Shown here: positions 6,697 through 14,672 of the stretch, piece after piece
Layout: each line of letters starts with the position of its first letter
Position numbering within the stretch: the stretch's first letter is position 1
From: Chromatiales bacterium
GTDB lineage: Bacteria > Pseudomonadota > Gammaproteobacteria > UBA6429 > Thiohalophilaceae
Length of the DNA: 14,900 nt
Assembly: GCA_027001895.1 (NCBI GenBank)
Contig: JALTLP010000381.1
Span: forward strand, 16,046 to 30,945
Reading direction: 5' to 3'
Made by a program: the position numbers and the translations under genes
Notes under the pieces: model-generated
What the model was told of the DNA's origin: nothing
Databases searched by the model: none
The model's input: only the letters and a program-made list of their open reading frames with translations

Positions 6697-7611
6697 TTAC
6701 AGATTTACCAGCCTTTTAGGGGCAACGCGGCCATCATCGAGAATTTGGCCAATACCAATAAAATCGTCCGGGTTTTCACCCATCAGCCGTACCCAACCAT
6801 TACTCGGTGCTTTTGGCACCTGTACCGGCTGGCCCTGACGGACAAAATAGGCCGAATTGGCCGACAAACTGATTTCTGGCCAGTCAATCAGTGCGGTATG
6901 CATGGGCAACAGGTACTCATCGAGTGCATCGAAACCCTGCTCGGCAAGCTCGATAAGTTTGTCCAGTGTAACGGTTTGTTTGATTTCAAACGGCCCCGCT
7001 GCAATCCGCCGTAATGAACTTAAATGCGCACCACATTCAAGGATTTCCCCCATATCTTCGACCAGGGTACGAATATAGGTGCCCTTTGAGCAATGTACGA
7101 AAATTTCCAGCTCATCTTTATTAAAAGACAACTTTTCGAGCTCGAAAATAGTCACTTTTCGAGGCTTGCGCTCAACTTCAATGCCCTGACGCGCCAGTTC
7201 ATATAAGGGTTTGCCATTAAGTTTTAACGCAGAATGCATCGGTGGTATTTGTGAAATGTCGCCACGAAACGAATCGAGAGCATTTTCAATGGTCGCGTCT
7301 GATAAAACCGGTACCGGGCGCGTTTCCATAATATCACCCTCGGTATCGCCGGTATTGGTACGTACCCCAAGTTTGGCAACACCCTGATATTTTTTATCTG
7401 AATCCAGCAGATAACTGGTCAGCTTGGTCGCCTCACCCAGACAAATGGGCAATAAGCCGGTTGCCAGTGGGTCTAGACTACCTGTATGCCCGGCTTTTTG
7501 TGCCTTAAAGATTTGCTTCACTTTTTGCAGTGCAGCATTGGACGACATACCCAAGGGTTTGTCCAGCAACACAATACCATTTACAACACGGCCTCTGCGT
7601 TTACGCGCCAT
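6697..7611 (-). CDS. truB: tRNA pseudouridine(55) synthase TruB
   Basis: TruB isomerises U55 in the T-loop of tRNAs to pseudouridine. The 304-residue product has the normal length. The motif GHTGSLDPLATGLLP (41-55) carries the catalytic Asp at 47. Other family signatures include NGIVLLDKPLGMSSN at the N-terminus, YQGVAKLGVRTNTGDTEG, IPPMHSALKLNGKPLYELARQG and GTYIRTLVEDMG. The C-terminal 60 residues form the RNA-binding PUA-like part. Its ATG overlaps the rbfA stop codon by one base (TAATG), so translation is probably coupled to rbfA. Confidence 0.98.
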   Translation of the reverse strand: MARKRRGRVVNGIVLLDKPLGMSSNAALQKVKQIFKAQKAGHTGSLDPLATGLLPICLGEATKLTSYLLDSDKKYQGVAKLGVRTNTGDTEGDIMETRPVPVLSDATIENALDSFRGDISQIPPMHSALKLNGKPLYELARQGIEVERKPRKVTIFELEKLSFNKDELEIFVHCSKGTYIRTLVEDMGEILECGAHLSSLRRIAAGPFEIKQTVTLDKLIELAEQGFDALDEYLLPMHTALIDWPEISLSANSAYFVRQGQPVQVPKAPSNGWVRLMGENPDDFIGIGQILDDGRVAPKRLVNL

Positions 7612-8009
7612 TAGTCTTTACCTGCGTTATCATTATCTTCTTCAACATGCTTTTTTTTATCTTGCTCAATAGCCTTGTCAATAAGACTGGAAAGACTGGC
7701 ACCATAGGCAATACTTTTGTCATAAACAAACCTCAGGTTCGGAACAATACGTAAAGACATGCGTTTAGCAAGTTGCTTGCGCATAAAACCGCTGGCCTTA
7801 ACTAATGCCTGTTGTACATTGTCGGCATCCTGCGAATCATCAAGTAGTGTGTAAAAAACTTTGGCGTAGGCAAGATCATTTGCAACCTCAACGGCTGAAA
7901 TGGTTAGCAGCTTAAAACGGGGATCGTTGGATTCACTTTGCAGCATATCAGCGATTTCTCGCTGAATCTGTTCACCCACACGACGGGCTCGACTAAAATC
8001 TTTTGGCAT
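7611..8009 (-). CDS. rbfA: 30S ribosome-binding factor RbfA
   Basis: RbfA is a small KH-like assembly factor that binds immature 30S subunits and helps 16S rRNA 5'-end maturation, especially in the cold. The 132-residue protein shows the family start (SRARRVGEQIQREIADMLQ), the middle (ISAVEVANDLAYAKVFYTLL) and the KH-like core (RKQLAKRMSLRIVPNLRFVYDKS), then a charged disordered tail. It lies 37 bp after infB with no good Shine-Dalgarno visible, and overlaps truB by one base. Confidence 0.97.
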   Translation of the reverse strand: MPKDFSRARRVGEQIQREIADMLQSESNDPRFKLLTISAVEVANDLAYAKVFYTLLDDSQDADNVQQALVKASGFMRKQLAKRMSLRIVPNLRFVYDKSIAYGASLSSLIDKAIEQDKKKHVEEDNDNAGKD

Positions 8010-8046
8010 AACGGTTACGCACTATTACAAATAATTAAAAAAAGAA

Positions 8047-10596
8047 TTAAAGCTCGCGCTTCACTTCCACTCGTTCAAATACTTCGATTTGATCGCCTTC
8101 TTTTACGTCATTGTAATTTTTAACGCCAATACCACATTCAGTGCCCTGTTTAACTTCGTTCACATCATCTTTAAAGCGACGTAACGACTCAAGTTCACCT
8201 TCATAGATAACAACATTATCACGTAATACACGAATTGGATTGCTGCGCTTAACCGTTCCTTCAACAACCATACAACCGGCAATCGCACCCAGTTTAGGTG
8301 AGCGGAACACATCACGCACTTCGGCAAGACCTATAATTTCTTCTTTAAAGTCTGGCGACAACATGCCGGACATCGCACTCTTAACTTCATCAATCAAATC
8401 ATAGATAACACTGTAATAACGCAGGTCGATTTCTTCTTCGTCTAAAATACGTTTTGCTACGGCATCGGCACGCACATTAAAACCAACCACAATGGCTGTT
8501 GATGCCACAGCAAGATTGGCATCCGATTCATTAATACCACCAACACCACTGGCTACAATTTTAACTTTAACTTCTTCAGTTGACAGTTTTGTTAAGGCAT
8601 CGATAATCGCTTCAACTGAACCCTGTACATCTGCTTTAAGCACAACGTTAACGGTTTTAACATCACCCTCTTCCATTTGAGAGAACATATTTTCAAGTTT
8701 GGCGGCTTGCTGACGTGCAAGCTTCACTTCACGAGATTTACTCTGACGGAACACTGCAACTTCACGTGCTTTACGTTCAGTTTCAACTACCGTTGCTTCG
8801 TCACCTGCTGATGGTGTACCCGACAAACCTAAAATTTCAACCGGCATAGACGGGCCAGCCGATTCGAGCGACTCACCCTTATCATTAATAATAGCCCGCA
8901 CACGACCATACTCTAAACCTGCCAGCAGGATGTCGCCTTTGTTTAGCGTGCCACGTTGTACCAGAACCGTTGCGACCGGGCCACGACCTTTATCAAGACG
9001 TGCTTCGACAACCACACCACGCGCAACACCATCAACAACGGCTTTAAGTTCAAGTATTTCAGCTTGCAGAACAATAGCTTCAAGAAGCTCATCGACACCT
9101 TCACCGGTATGGGCAGAAACATTTAAAATTTGTGTATCCCCACCCCAGTCTTCGGGAATAACATCGTTTTGCGATAATTCATTTTTAACCCGTTCAGGGT
9201 CGGCTTCGGGCTTGTCCATTTTATTAACGGCAACGATTAACGGAACTTCTGCTGCCTTAGCATGTTGAATCGCTTCTTTTGTTTGTGGCATAACGCCATC
9301 ATCGGCAGCAACAACCAGTACCACGATATCGGTAGATTTTGCACCACGAGAACGCATTGCCGTAAAAGCGGCATGACCCGGAGTGTCAAGAAACGTAATG
9401 TCACCTGTTTTAGTATGTACACTATAGGCACCAATATGCTGAGTAATCCCCCCTGCTTCACCTGAAGTGACATTGGTATTACGAATGTAGTCCAGCAGCG
9501 ACGTTTTACCGTGGTCAACATGACCCATAATGGTAACTACTGGTGGACGTTTAACGGCTTCACCTTCGTCATCTGTTTCTAGAATTTGTTCTTCGATGGC
9601 ATCTTCATTAATTAATTTAACCTTATGCCCCATTTCTTCGACAACAATAGTCGCGGTTTCCTGATCAAGCACCTGATTAATGGTAACCATTGAACCAAGA
9701 TTCATCATTGCTTTAATAACTTCAGCCGCTTTAACTGACATTTTTTGCGCAAGGTCAGCGACAGTAATCGTTTCAGGCAATGCTACTTCATGTACAACCG
9801 GGTCAACCGGCTTCTGGAAACCATGCTCGGTATTGTCAGCAGACGATGCTCTGGCAACTTTCTGTTTACGCTTACGTTTACCCTTGCCTGCACCGTCACT
9901 GGCGACATGTAACTCTTTGCGGCCATATTTCGTTTTACGGTGATCACCACCATCACGGGCATGACCCTGTTCTTTGTCTTTAGACTGTTTATCTTTTCCG
10001 CGTGACTTATCAGATGTTTTATCAGCAGAAGGAGTGACTGCTTCCTGTTTTTTTTCTGCCGCCTGTTTTTCGGCTGCCAGTCTGGCTTGTTCTTCCCTTT
10101 TTAGCTTTTCAGCTTCACGTCTTTGCTTCTCTTCTTCGGCTGCGACACGGGATGATTCCTGTTCTTCTTTTAATCGAACATTTGCCTCGTGTTGTTTACG
10201 CTGTTCTTCTTCAAGCTTTTCACGCTGGGCTTTAACTTCTGCAAGCATATCTGCCGACATTTCATCGGTTTCAGCCGGCTTCTTGGAGTAAGTTCGTTTT
10301 TTACGTACTTCAACCGTGACTGACTTACTTGTTGTGCTGCGCGAACCACTTTGTTTGAGTTCAGATGTAGAACGCCGACTTAAGGTTATTTTTGCTTTTG
10401 GCTTTCCTGTTTTTGCTGCTGTTGTTTCTTTACCGTGCTTGGTTCGCAAAAATGTAAGCAATTCCATTTTTTCAGCATCACTAACCATCGAATCCGCATC
10501 CGAAATTTTTATTCCTGCTTCTTTAAATTGCTCAAGCAGTTTTTCTACACTTATACCAACTACTTCAGCAAATTGTTTGACAGTTACATCAGCCAT
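8047..10596 (-). CDS. infB: Translation initiation factor IF-2
   Basis: IF2 is the GTPase that places initiator tRNA on the 30S subunit and promotes subunit joining. The 849-residue protein has a long gammaproteobacterial-type N-terminal region. An IF2-N domain (1-52) is followed by a highly charged, probably coiled-coil linker (about 115-250, rich in Lys/Glu/Ala/Arg) and a second IF2-N-like domain (about 270-325). The G domain has G1 GHVDHGKT (358-365), GGITQHIGAY, G3 DTPGH (404-408), G4 NKMD (458-461) and G5 SAH (494-496). Domains II, III and the fMet-tRNA-binding C-terminal domain follow. The start is ATG with AAGG about 10 nt upstream. E. coli makes shorter forms from internal starts; I cannot tell whether that happens here. 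It lies between nusA and rbfA in the classic order. Confidence 0.98.
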   Translation of the reverse strand: MADVTVKQFAEVVGISVEKLLEQFKEAGIKISDADSMVSDAEKMELLTFLRTKHGKETTAAKTGKPKAKITLSRRSTSELKQSGSRSTTSKSVTVEVRKKRTYSKKPAETDEMSADMLAEVKAQREKLEEEQRKQHEANVRLKEEQESSRVAAEEEKQRREAEKLKREEQARLAAEKQAAEKKQEAVTPSADKTSDKSRGKDKQSKDKEQGHARDGGDHRKTKYGRKELHVASDGAGKGKRKRKQKVARASSADNTEHGFQKPVDPVVHEVALPETITVADLAQKMSVKAAEVIKAMMNLGSMVTINQVLDQETATIVVEEMGHKVKLINEDAIEEQILETDDEGEAVKRPPVVTIMGHVDHGKTSLLDYIRNTNVTSGEAGGITQHIGAYSVHTKTGDITFLDTPGHAAFTAMRSRGAKSTDIVVLVVAADDGVMPQTKEAIQHAKAAEVPLIVAVNKMDKPEADPERVKNELSQNDVIPEDWGGDTQILNVSAHTGEGVDELLEAIVLQAEILELKAVVDGVARGVVVEARLDKGRGPVATVLVQRGTLNKGDILLAGLEYGRVRAIINDKGESLESAGPSMPVEILGLSGTPSAGDEATVVETERKAREVAVFRQSKSREVKLARQQAAKLENMFSQMEEGDVKTVNVVLKADVQGSVEAIIDALTKLSTEEVKVKIVASGVGGINESDANLAVASTAIVVGFNVRADAVAKRILDEEEIDLRYYSVIYDLIDEVKSAMSGMLSPDFKEEIIGLAEVRDVFRSPKLGAIAGCMVVEGTVKRSNPIRVLRDNVVIYEGELESLRRFKDDVNEVKQGTECGIGVKNYNDVKEGDQIEVFERVEVKREL

Positions 10597-10688
10597 TTAT
10601 TTTTTACCTTAATTAACCATTCTTTTATGATTTATATAAAACAAAGTTTATTTAAATCAAATATTTTTACTTTCAGGCCAGGCCTGTA

Positions 10689-12188
10689 TTACGACTCGTT
10701 TTGTTCAGCTTCTTCAAACCAGGGCTTACGTGCAGTCATAATAAGTTGTGCAGCAAGCTCTTCATCCATATCATCAACTTCCATTAATTCATCAACGGAT
10801 TGTTCGGCCAGATCTTCCATAGTAATTACGCCCTGTTTTGCAAGCTTATAGGCAAGCGGTAATTCCATACCTTCCATTTCTTTAAGGTCATCAGCCGGCT
10901 CAACGCTTAAATCTTCTTCCTTGGAAATTGCACGGGTTAACAACACATCGTTTGCACGACCACGTAGTTCGTTAATCATGTCATCATCGAATTCTTCAAT
11001 TTCCTGCATTTCTTCGAAAGGCACATACGCTATTTCGTCTATTGTTGAAAAACCTTCCTGGGCAAGAATAACTGCCACTTCTTCATCGACATCCAGCGCT
11101 TCAATAAATAATTTCTGAATACGTTCGGCTTCGGCTTCACTTTTTTCTTCTGCATCTGCTTCAGACATAACGTTCAGTGTCCAACCGGTCAACTCGCTGG
11201 CCAGCTTTACGTTTTGCCCACCACGTCCAATGGCCTGTGACAACTGCTCTTCTGCAACAGCTACGTCCATTGATTCGGAGTCTTCGTCTACAACAATCGA
11301 CAACACTTCAGCCGGCGACATGGCGTTGATAACAAACTGCGCCTGGTTTTCATCCCATAAAACGATATCAATACGCTCCCCGGCAAGTTCATTAGACACG
11401 GCCTGAACACGTGAACCACGCATACCAACACAGGCTCCTACAGGATCAATACGTGCTTCTGTGCTTTTAACTGCAATTTTTGCGCGTGAACCCGGGTCTC
11501 GTGATGCACCAATAAGCTCGATTAAGCCTTCACCAATTTCAGGAACTTCAATTTTAAACAGTTCAACCAGGAATTCCGGTGCGGTACGACTTACAAACAG
11601 CTGTGGTCCACGCACTTCCTTGTTTATTTCTTTTAAGTAACCACGAATACGGTCACCCGGTCGGACAGATTCTCGTGGAATCATTTCTTCACGCGGAATA
11701 ATGGCATCGGCATTGCCACCGAGGTCAAGAAAAACATTCCCACGTTCAACACGCTTAACCACGCCCATAACAAGTTCACCAATGCGGCCTTCATACTGTT
11801 CAACAACATGAGCGCGTTCAGCTTCTCGTACTTTCTGCACAATAACCTGTTTCGCTGTTTGTGCAGCAATACGTCCGAACTCAACTGATTCTATCTGTTC
11901 TTCTATATAATCACCTTCTTCAAGGTTTTCATCATCAAACTTTGCTGCACTTAATGTGTATTCACGCTCCGGTTGTTCAACCGCATCGTCAGCAACAATT
12001 AACCAGCGACGAAAAGTATCATAGTCGCCTGTTTCTGTATCAATGGCTACGCGTACGTCAATGTCTGCTTCATAACGTTTTTTTGTTGCCATTGCCAACG
12101 CAGCTTCAATTGCTTCAAAGATAATACTTTTATCTACGCTCTTTTCATTTGAAACAGCATCTACAACCATTAAAATTTCTTTATTCAT
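10689..12188 (-). CDS. nusA: Transcription termination/antitermination protein NusA
   Basis: NusA binds RNA polymerase and nascent RNA, enhancing pausing and intrinsic termination and taking part in antitermination. The 499-residue product has an N-terminal polymerase-binding domain (1-~130), an S1 domain (about 135-200, GELVMGVVKRVERGNVFLDLG), KH1 (GMRGSR at 255-260) and KH2 (GRGGQN at 321-326). Two C-terminal acidic repeats (about 360-425 and 432-490) are typical of gammaproteobacteria. The start is ATG with AGGA at good spacing. It lies 59 bp after rimP and 92 bp before infB. A short GC palindrome (10674-10686) follows the stop but has no T run on the coding strand. In E. coli NusA feeds back on this operon, which bears on the terminator-like leader upstream of rimP. 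Confidence 0.98.
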   Translation of the reverse strand: MNKEILMVVDAVSNEKSVDKSIIFEAIEAALAMATKKRYEADIDVRVAIDTETGDYDTFRRWLIVADDAVEQPEREYTLSAAKFDDENLEEGDYIEEQIESVEFGRIAAQTAKQVIVQKVREAERAHVVEQYEGRIGELVMGVVKRVERGNVFLDLGGNADAIIPREEMIPRESVRPGDRIRGYLKEINKEVRGPQLFVSRTAPEFLVELFKIEVPEIGEGLIELIGASRDPGSRAKIAVKSTEARIDPVGACVGMRGSRVQAVSNELAGERIDIVLWDENQAQFVINAMSPAEVLSIVVDEDSESMDVAVAEEQLSQAIGRGGQNVKLASELTGWTLNVMSEADAEEKSEAEAERIQKLFIEALDVDEEVAVILAQEGFSTIDEIAYVPFEEMQEIEEFDDDMINELRGRANDVLLTRAISKEEDLSVEPADDLKEMEGMELPLAYKLAKQGVITMEDLAEQSVDELMEVDDMDEELAAQLIMTARKPWFEEAEQNES

Positions 12189-12247
12189 TACTTTGTCCTG
12201 GTTTTACACTTCAACAATTCTTTAATTATTATCCATTTACTCATTTT

Positions 12248-12706
12248 TTACGCGGCAATCAGGTTTGCTTTGTCGATATCATCTATATCAATATCAAATT
12301 CAAGCTCTGTACCCAGCTCACTTATTGTTACCGTGTTGCCTTCAACTGCAACAATATTACCTTTTAACTTTCGGCGCTTCTCAACCATGCCATAAAACCG
12401 CAAACTTACCGGCTGGCCAATAAACTGCTTATAATGTTCCGTTTTAAAGAGTGGTCTTTCCATGCCCGGCGAAGAAACCTCCAGGCTGTACTCACCCGAG
12501 ATTGGATCTTCTACGTCGAGTACACCGCTCACCTGACGACTTACCTTTTCACAATCTTCCAGCATAATCCCGTTAGCGGAATCAATAAAAATGCGTAATA
12601 CTGAGTGTTTACCCTGAGACTGGTATTCGATACCCAGTAATTCATAACCCAGTGCCGAGACAGTCGGCGTAAGCATATCGACTAATTGTTGCTGTATTCT
12701 TGCCAC
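12248..12706 (-). CDS. rimP: Ribosome maturation factor RimP
   Basis: RimP is needed for 30S assembly. With the GTG start at 12704-12706 the product is 152 residues and aligns end to end with the 150-residue E. coli protein. It opens VARIQQQLVDMLTPTVSALGYELLG; core motifs are LRIFIDS, DCEKVSRQVSGVLDVEDPI and SLEVSSPGMERPLF, and it ends KANLIAA. The frame stays open up to a TTG at 12749-12751. That longer start would place an atypical 15-residue extension over a hairpin and half of a tandem repeat, so I prefer GTG, preceded by GTGAG. It is the first gene of the nusA-infB cluster. Its leader carries the promoter, attenuator-like hairpin and repeats described separately. Confidence 0.94.
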   Translation of the reverse strand: MARIQQQLVDMLTPTVSALGYELLGIEYQSQGKHSVLRIFIDSANGIMLEDCEKVSRQVSGVLDVEDPISGEYSLEVSSPGMERPLFKTEHYKQFIGQPVSLRFYGMVEKRRKLKGNIVAVEGNTVTISELGTELEFDIDIDDIDKANLIAA

Positions 12707-12729
12707 TATTTTAAAACTCACTAAAAACC

Positions 12730-12746
12730 GGTTTTCCGGGAAAACC
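12730..12746 (-). promoter_or_regulatory. Second leader hairpin next to the rimP start
   Basis: On the minus strand GGTTTTC-CCG-GAAAACC forms a perfect 7-bp stem with a 3-nt loop, followed two bases later by five T, about 24 nt before the rimP GTG. CCGG boxes nearby allow a competing fold. It could be a weak attenuator or a structure affecting ribosome access to rimP. Confidence 0.4.
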
Positions 12747-12749
12747 CGC

Positions 12750-12777
12750 AATACTTAAATCCCAATACTTAAATCCC
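12750..12777. repeat. Tandem 14-bp direct repeat in the rimP leader
   Basis: Two exact adjacent copies of AATACTTAAATCCC lie between the terminator-like hairpin and the second hairpin. Two copies in a row with no mismatch suggest a recent slippage duplication. No protein-binding motif is recognised. Confidence 0.85.
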
Positions 12778-12783
12778 AGAAAC

Positions 12784-12808
12784 AAAAAGTGGGCTCGAAG
12801 CCCACTTT
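12784..12808 (-). terminator. Terminator-like hairpin (probable attenuator) in the rimP-nusA-infB leader
   Basis: On the minus strand a perfect 10-bp stem (AAAGTGGGCT / AGCCCACTTT) with a 3-nt loop runs into TTTTT. It ends about 50 nt after the start predicted from the promoter at 12840-12848, so it can cut the rimP operon transcript short. It would also stop read-through from the upstream sugar-modification genes. A terminator-containing rimP leader has been described in gammaproteobacteria from comparative analysis; this looks like the same class, though I have not aligned it. Confidence 0.8.
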
Positions 12809-12839
12809 CAAAAATTCATTTAACCTGTAAAACGGCAGG

Positions 12840-12853
12840 ATTATACCATTATA
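12840..12853 (-). promoter_or_regulatory. Extended -10 promoter of the rimP-nusA-infB operon
   Basis: On the minus strand TGG-TATAAT forms an extended -10 element (12840-12848), with a second overlapping TATAAT just upstream (12848-12853). No good -35 hexamer is seen at 16-18 bp, which fits extended -10 dependence. The start is expected near 12833. The remainder of the gap up to the stop at 12961 is A/T-rich. It includes eight A (T on the minus strand) at 12899-12906 behind a very weak stem, a possible poor terminator for the upstream genes. Confidence 0.65.
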
Positions 12854-12960
12854 TAGGGACATAACCACTATTTTTACAGAAATTTTTCGTTTTCAGGTAA
12901 AAAAAATCGATAAAACAGTATAAAAATCGTATATTTAGTCTGGATTTTGCCCTCAGCGCG

Positions 12961-13902
12961 CTAAAATTCCAGTACAACATTCGAATACTCGCTGTCGCAG
13001 AAGGTTTCTTTAATGGCCTCAGCAAACGGTGTCGCCCTGGTATCAAATATCTCCCACCAGGGTATCAACTCGAATTCATCCTTCGCCGTAAGTGCCTCAA
13101 GCTGCGAGGTTGTAAAGGGTGGGTTCCTTGAAAACAGCCCATAGGTGGCGATTAAAACCCAGAACAGGGAATACGGTATTTTTACAATCCAGGTATGCAA
13201 ATTCTGCACTTTTTTTATTTCACGAATGATATCAATATAGTCCACCTGTTCCCTGCCAGAAATATTATAAATTTGGCCATCGGGCTGGGTTTGCAGGCAA
13301 TTCTCAATAATTCGGCAAAAATCCCCGACATAAAGCGGTTGACGCATATAACGGCCATGACCCGGGATTGGAAAAATCGGGATACGCTTCATAAAGCGTG
13401 ATAACCAGCCAAGATGCTTGCGATCAAAAAGGCCAAACATCAATGTCGGGCGTAAAACACAGTGCTTAATACCGGAAAGCTTTACCATCTCTTCCTGACG
13501 CTTCTTGGTATCGGTGTAATCATCGTCTGCAACCGATTCAACCACTGACGAGCTGATATGTACTATATATGGAATACTATATTTCTTTGCTGCATCCAGC
13601 ACCATTTGGGTTGAGTTTATATTATTCGCAACAAAGTCTGCCGAAGACTTTGAACCAATCTGTGCCTGCAACATAACAATTGCGGCAGCGTCTTTCATAT
13701 GTAACTGCCACTGCCCATCATTTACAAGATCTTCTTCTATACAAATCACTTCGGGATGAAGCCGTCGAAGAATATTAATATTGGCTGTATGTTTATCAAT
13801 AACAACAATATTTGTATATCCGAGCTTTTTTAACTCTACAACCAGGTTCTGGCCAACCAGACCAGCACCGCCAGGCAAAACTATTTTTTTATTTTTTTCC
13901 AT
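12961..13902 (-). CDS. NAD(P)-dependent epimerase/dehydratase-like protein (extended SDR)
   Basis: The 313-residue protein has a Rossmann fold with the dinucleotide motif GGAGLVG (11-17), a Ser-rich strand HISSSV (115-120), and Tyr129 and Lys133 in the YxxxK arrangement of SDR catalysis. It also has VLRPTLMFG (149-157) and RQPLYVGDFCRII (187-199), typical of sugar-nucleotide epimerase-like SDRs. A hydrophobic stretch near 238-257 (WIVKIPYSLFWVLIATYGLF) may touch the membrane. It lies 20 bp after the DprE2-like reductase, with AGGT upstream of its ATG, so it is probably in the same operon. A role on a nucleotide sugar or a polyprenyl-linked sugar for a surface glycan is inferred. The exact substrate cannot be read from the sequence. 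No strong terminator follows before the rimP promoter. Confidence 0.82.
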   Translation of the reverse strand: MEKNKKIVLPGGAGLVGQNLVVELKKLGYTNIVVIDKHTANINILRRLHPEVICIEEDLVNDGQWQLHMKDAAAIVMLQAQIGSKSSADFVANNINSTQMVLDAAKKYSIPYIVHISSSVVESVADDDYTDTKKRQEEMVKLSGIKHCVLRPTLMFGLFDRKHLGWLSRFMKRIPIFPIPGHGRYMRQPLYVGDFCRIIENCLQTQPDGQIYNISGREQVDYIDIIREIKKVQNLHTWIVKIPYSLFWVLIATYGLFSRNPPFTTSQLEALTAKDEFELIPWWEIFDTRATPFAEAIKETFCDSEYSNVVLEF

Positions 13903-13922
13903 TGACTATACAACCTGTCAGT

Positions 13923-14660
13923 TTAAATATTGAGCTTTCGGAAGATGAATACAGGTATCCATTTAATAATGGTCATTATAATAAACCAGAATGGTGGCGT
14001 ATAAATAACGCTCTTTTTCTTTTCGATTGCTTTAATTATATACTCTGCAACTTTTTCAGGAGTTGCCCATAAAAAGCCCTTTTTAATATCTGCAGTCATC
14101 GGTGTATCAACAAAACCGGGCTTAATAGTAAGCACGTTAATACCTTTGTCATACAATTTATAGCGCAGCCCTTCAAGGTATGTTGTTAACCCCGCCTTTG
14201 CAGAACCATAGATATAGTTGCTTTTACGCCCGCGATCTCCGGCGACAGAAGAAACAACGGCTATTGTGCCACTGTTCTGTTTTTCCATAAACTGGCTGAA
14301 TAAAACCAGCAAGGAAACAACGCTGGTATAGTTTGAATTAACCTGCTCAATCGCCCTGTCTACATTCGTTTCACAATCTGTTTGCAAGTGCATTATGCCA
14401 TAGCTGATAAACAAAACATCTATACGCGGGGCATTTTCTGTTATGCGCTGAACTAAAGATGTATGTTCACTAAAATCGTTAAAATCGGCCTGATAACAAT
14501 GTACTTTTGCACCGCCACGTGAGCAGAGATCGGCTGCAACAATATCAAGCTTTTGCCTGCTACGGGCTACCAGGTGAAAACAAACCTCATCTGCCAGCAT
14601 TTGTTTGGCGACAGCCTGTGATATGGCCGATGTTGCACCTGCAATAACAATATTTTTCAT
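13923..14660 (-). CDS. DprE2-like short-chain dehydrogenase/reductase
   Basis: This 245-residue classical SDR carries the nucleotide-binding turn GATSAIS (8-14), catalytic Ser near 137-138 (VVSSVAGDRGR) and Tyr151/Lys155 (YGSAK). PGFVDTPM (181-188) follows. The C-terminus is hydrophobic (PFWFIIMTIIKWIPVFIF, 223-240), a trait of the DprE2 group, suggesting contact with the membrane and a lipid-linked substrate. In mycobacteria DprE2 reduces the 2-keto intermediate made by DprE1, giving decaprenyl-phosphoryl arabinose. Its neighbour 12 bp upstream is the DprE1-like oxidase, which supports the assignment. The ribosome binding site is weak (AGG inside the upstream stop region), so coupling to the oxidase is likely. 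The polyprenol and sugar are inferred by homology only. Confidence 0.82.
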   Translation of the reverse strand: MKNIVIAGATSAISQAVAKQMLADEVCFHLVARSRQKLDIVAADLCSRGGAKVHCYQADFNDFSEHTSLVQRITENAPRIDVLFISYGIMHLQTDCETNVDRAIEQVNSNYTSVVSLLVLFSQFMEKQNSGTIAVVSSVAGDRGRKSNYIYGSAKAGLTTYLEGLRYKLYDKGINVLTIKPGFVDTPMTADIKKGFLWATPEKVAEYIIKAIEKKKSVIYTPPFWFIIMTIIKWIPVFIFRKLNI

Positions 14661-14672
14661 TTTAATTTTATT

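Noticed and set aside
10674..10686. Palindrome CAGGCCAGGCCTG after nusA as a terminator
   Set aside because: Only a 5-bp stem with a 3-nt loop can form and no T run follows on the coding strand; infB must be read through.
12707..12751. Longer RimP starting at TTG (12749-12751)
   Set aside because: The extra 15 residues have no counterpart in E. coli RimP, and they cover a hairpin with a T run and the edge of a tandem repeat. The GTG at 12704-12706 gives the standard length.
12809..12960. A tRNA gene before rimP, as in E. coli
   Set aside because: The gap is A/T-rich, and no cloverleaf, T-arm (GTTCRA) or CCA end is seen on either strand.
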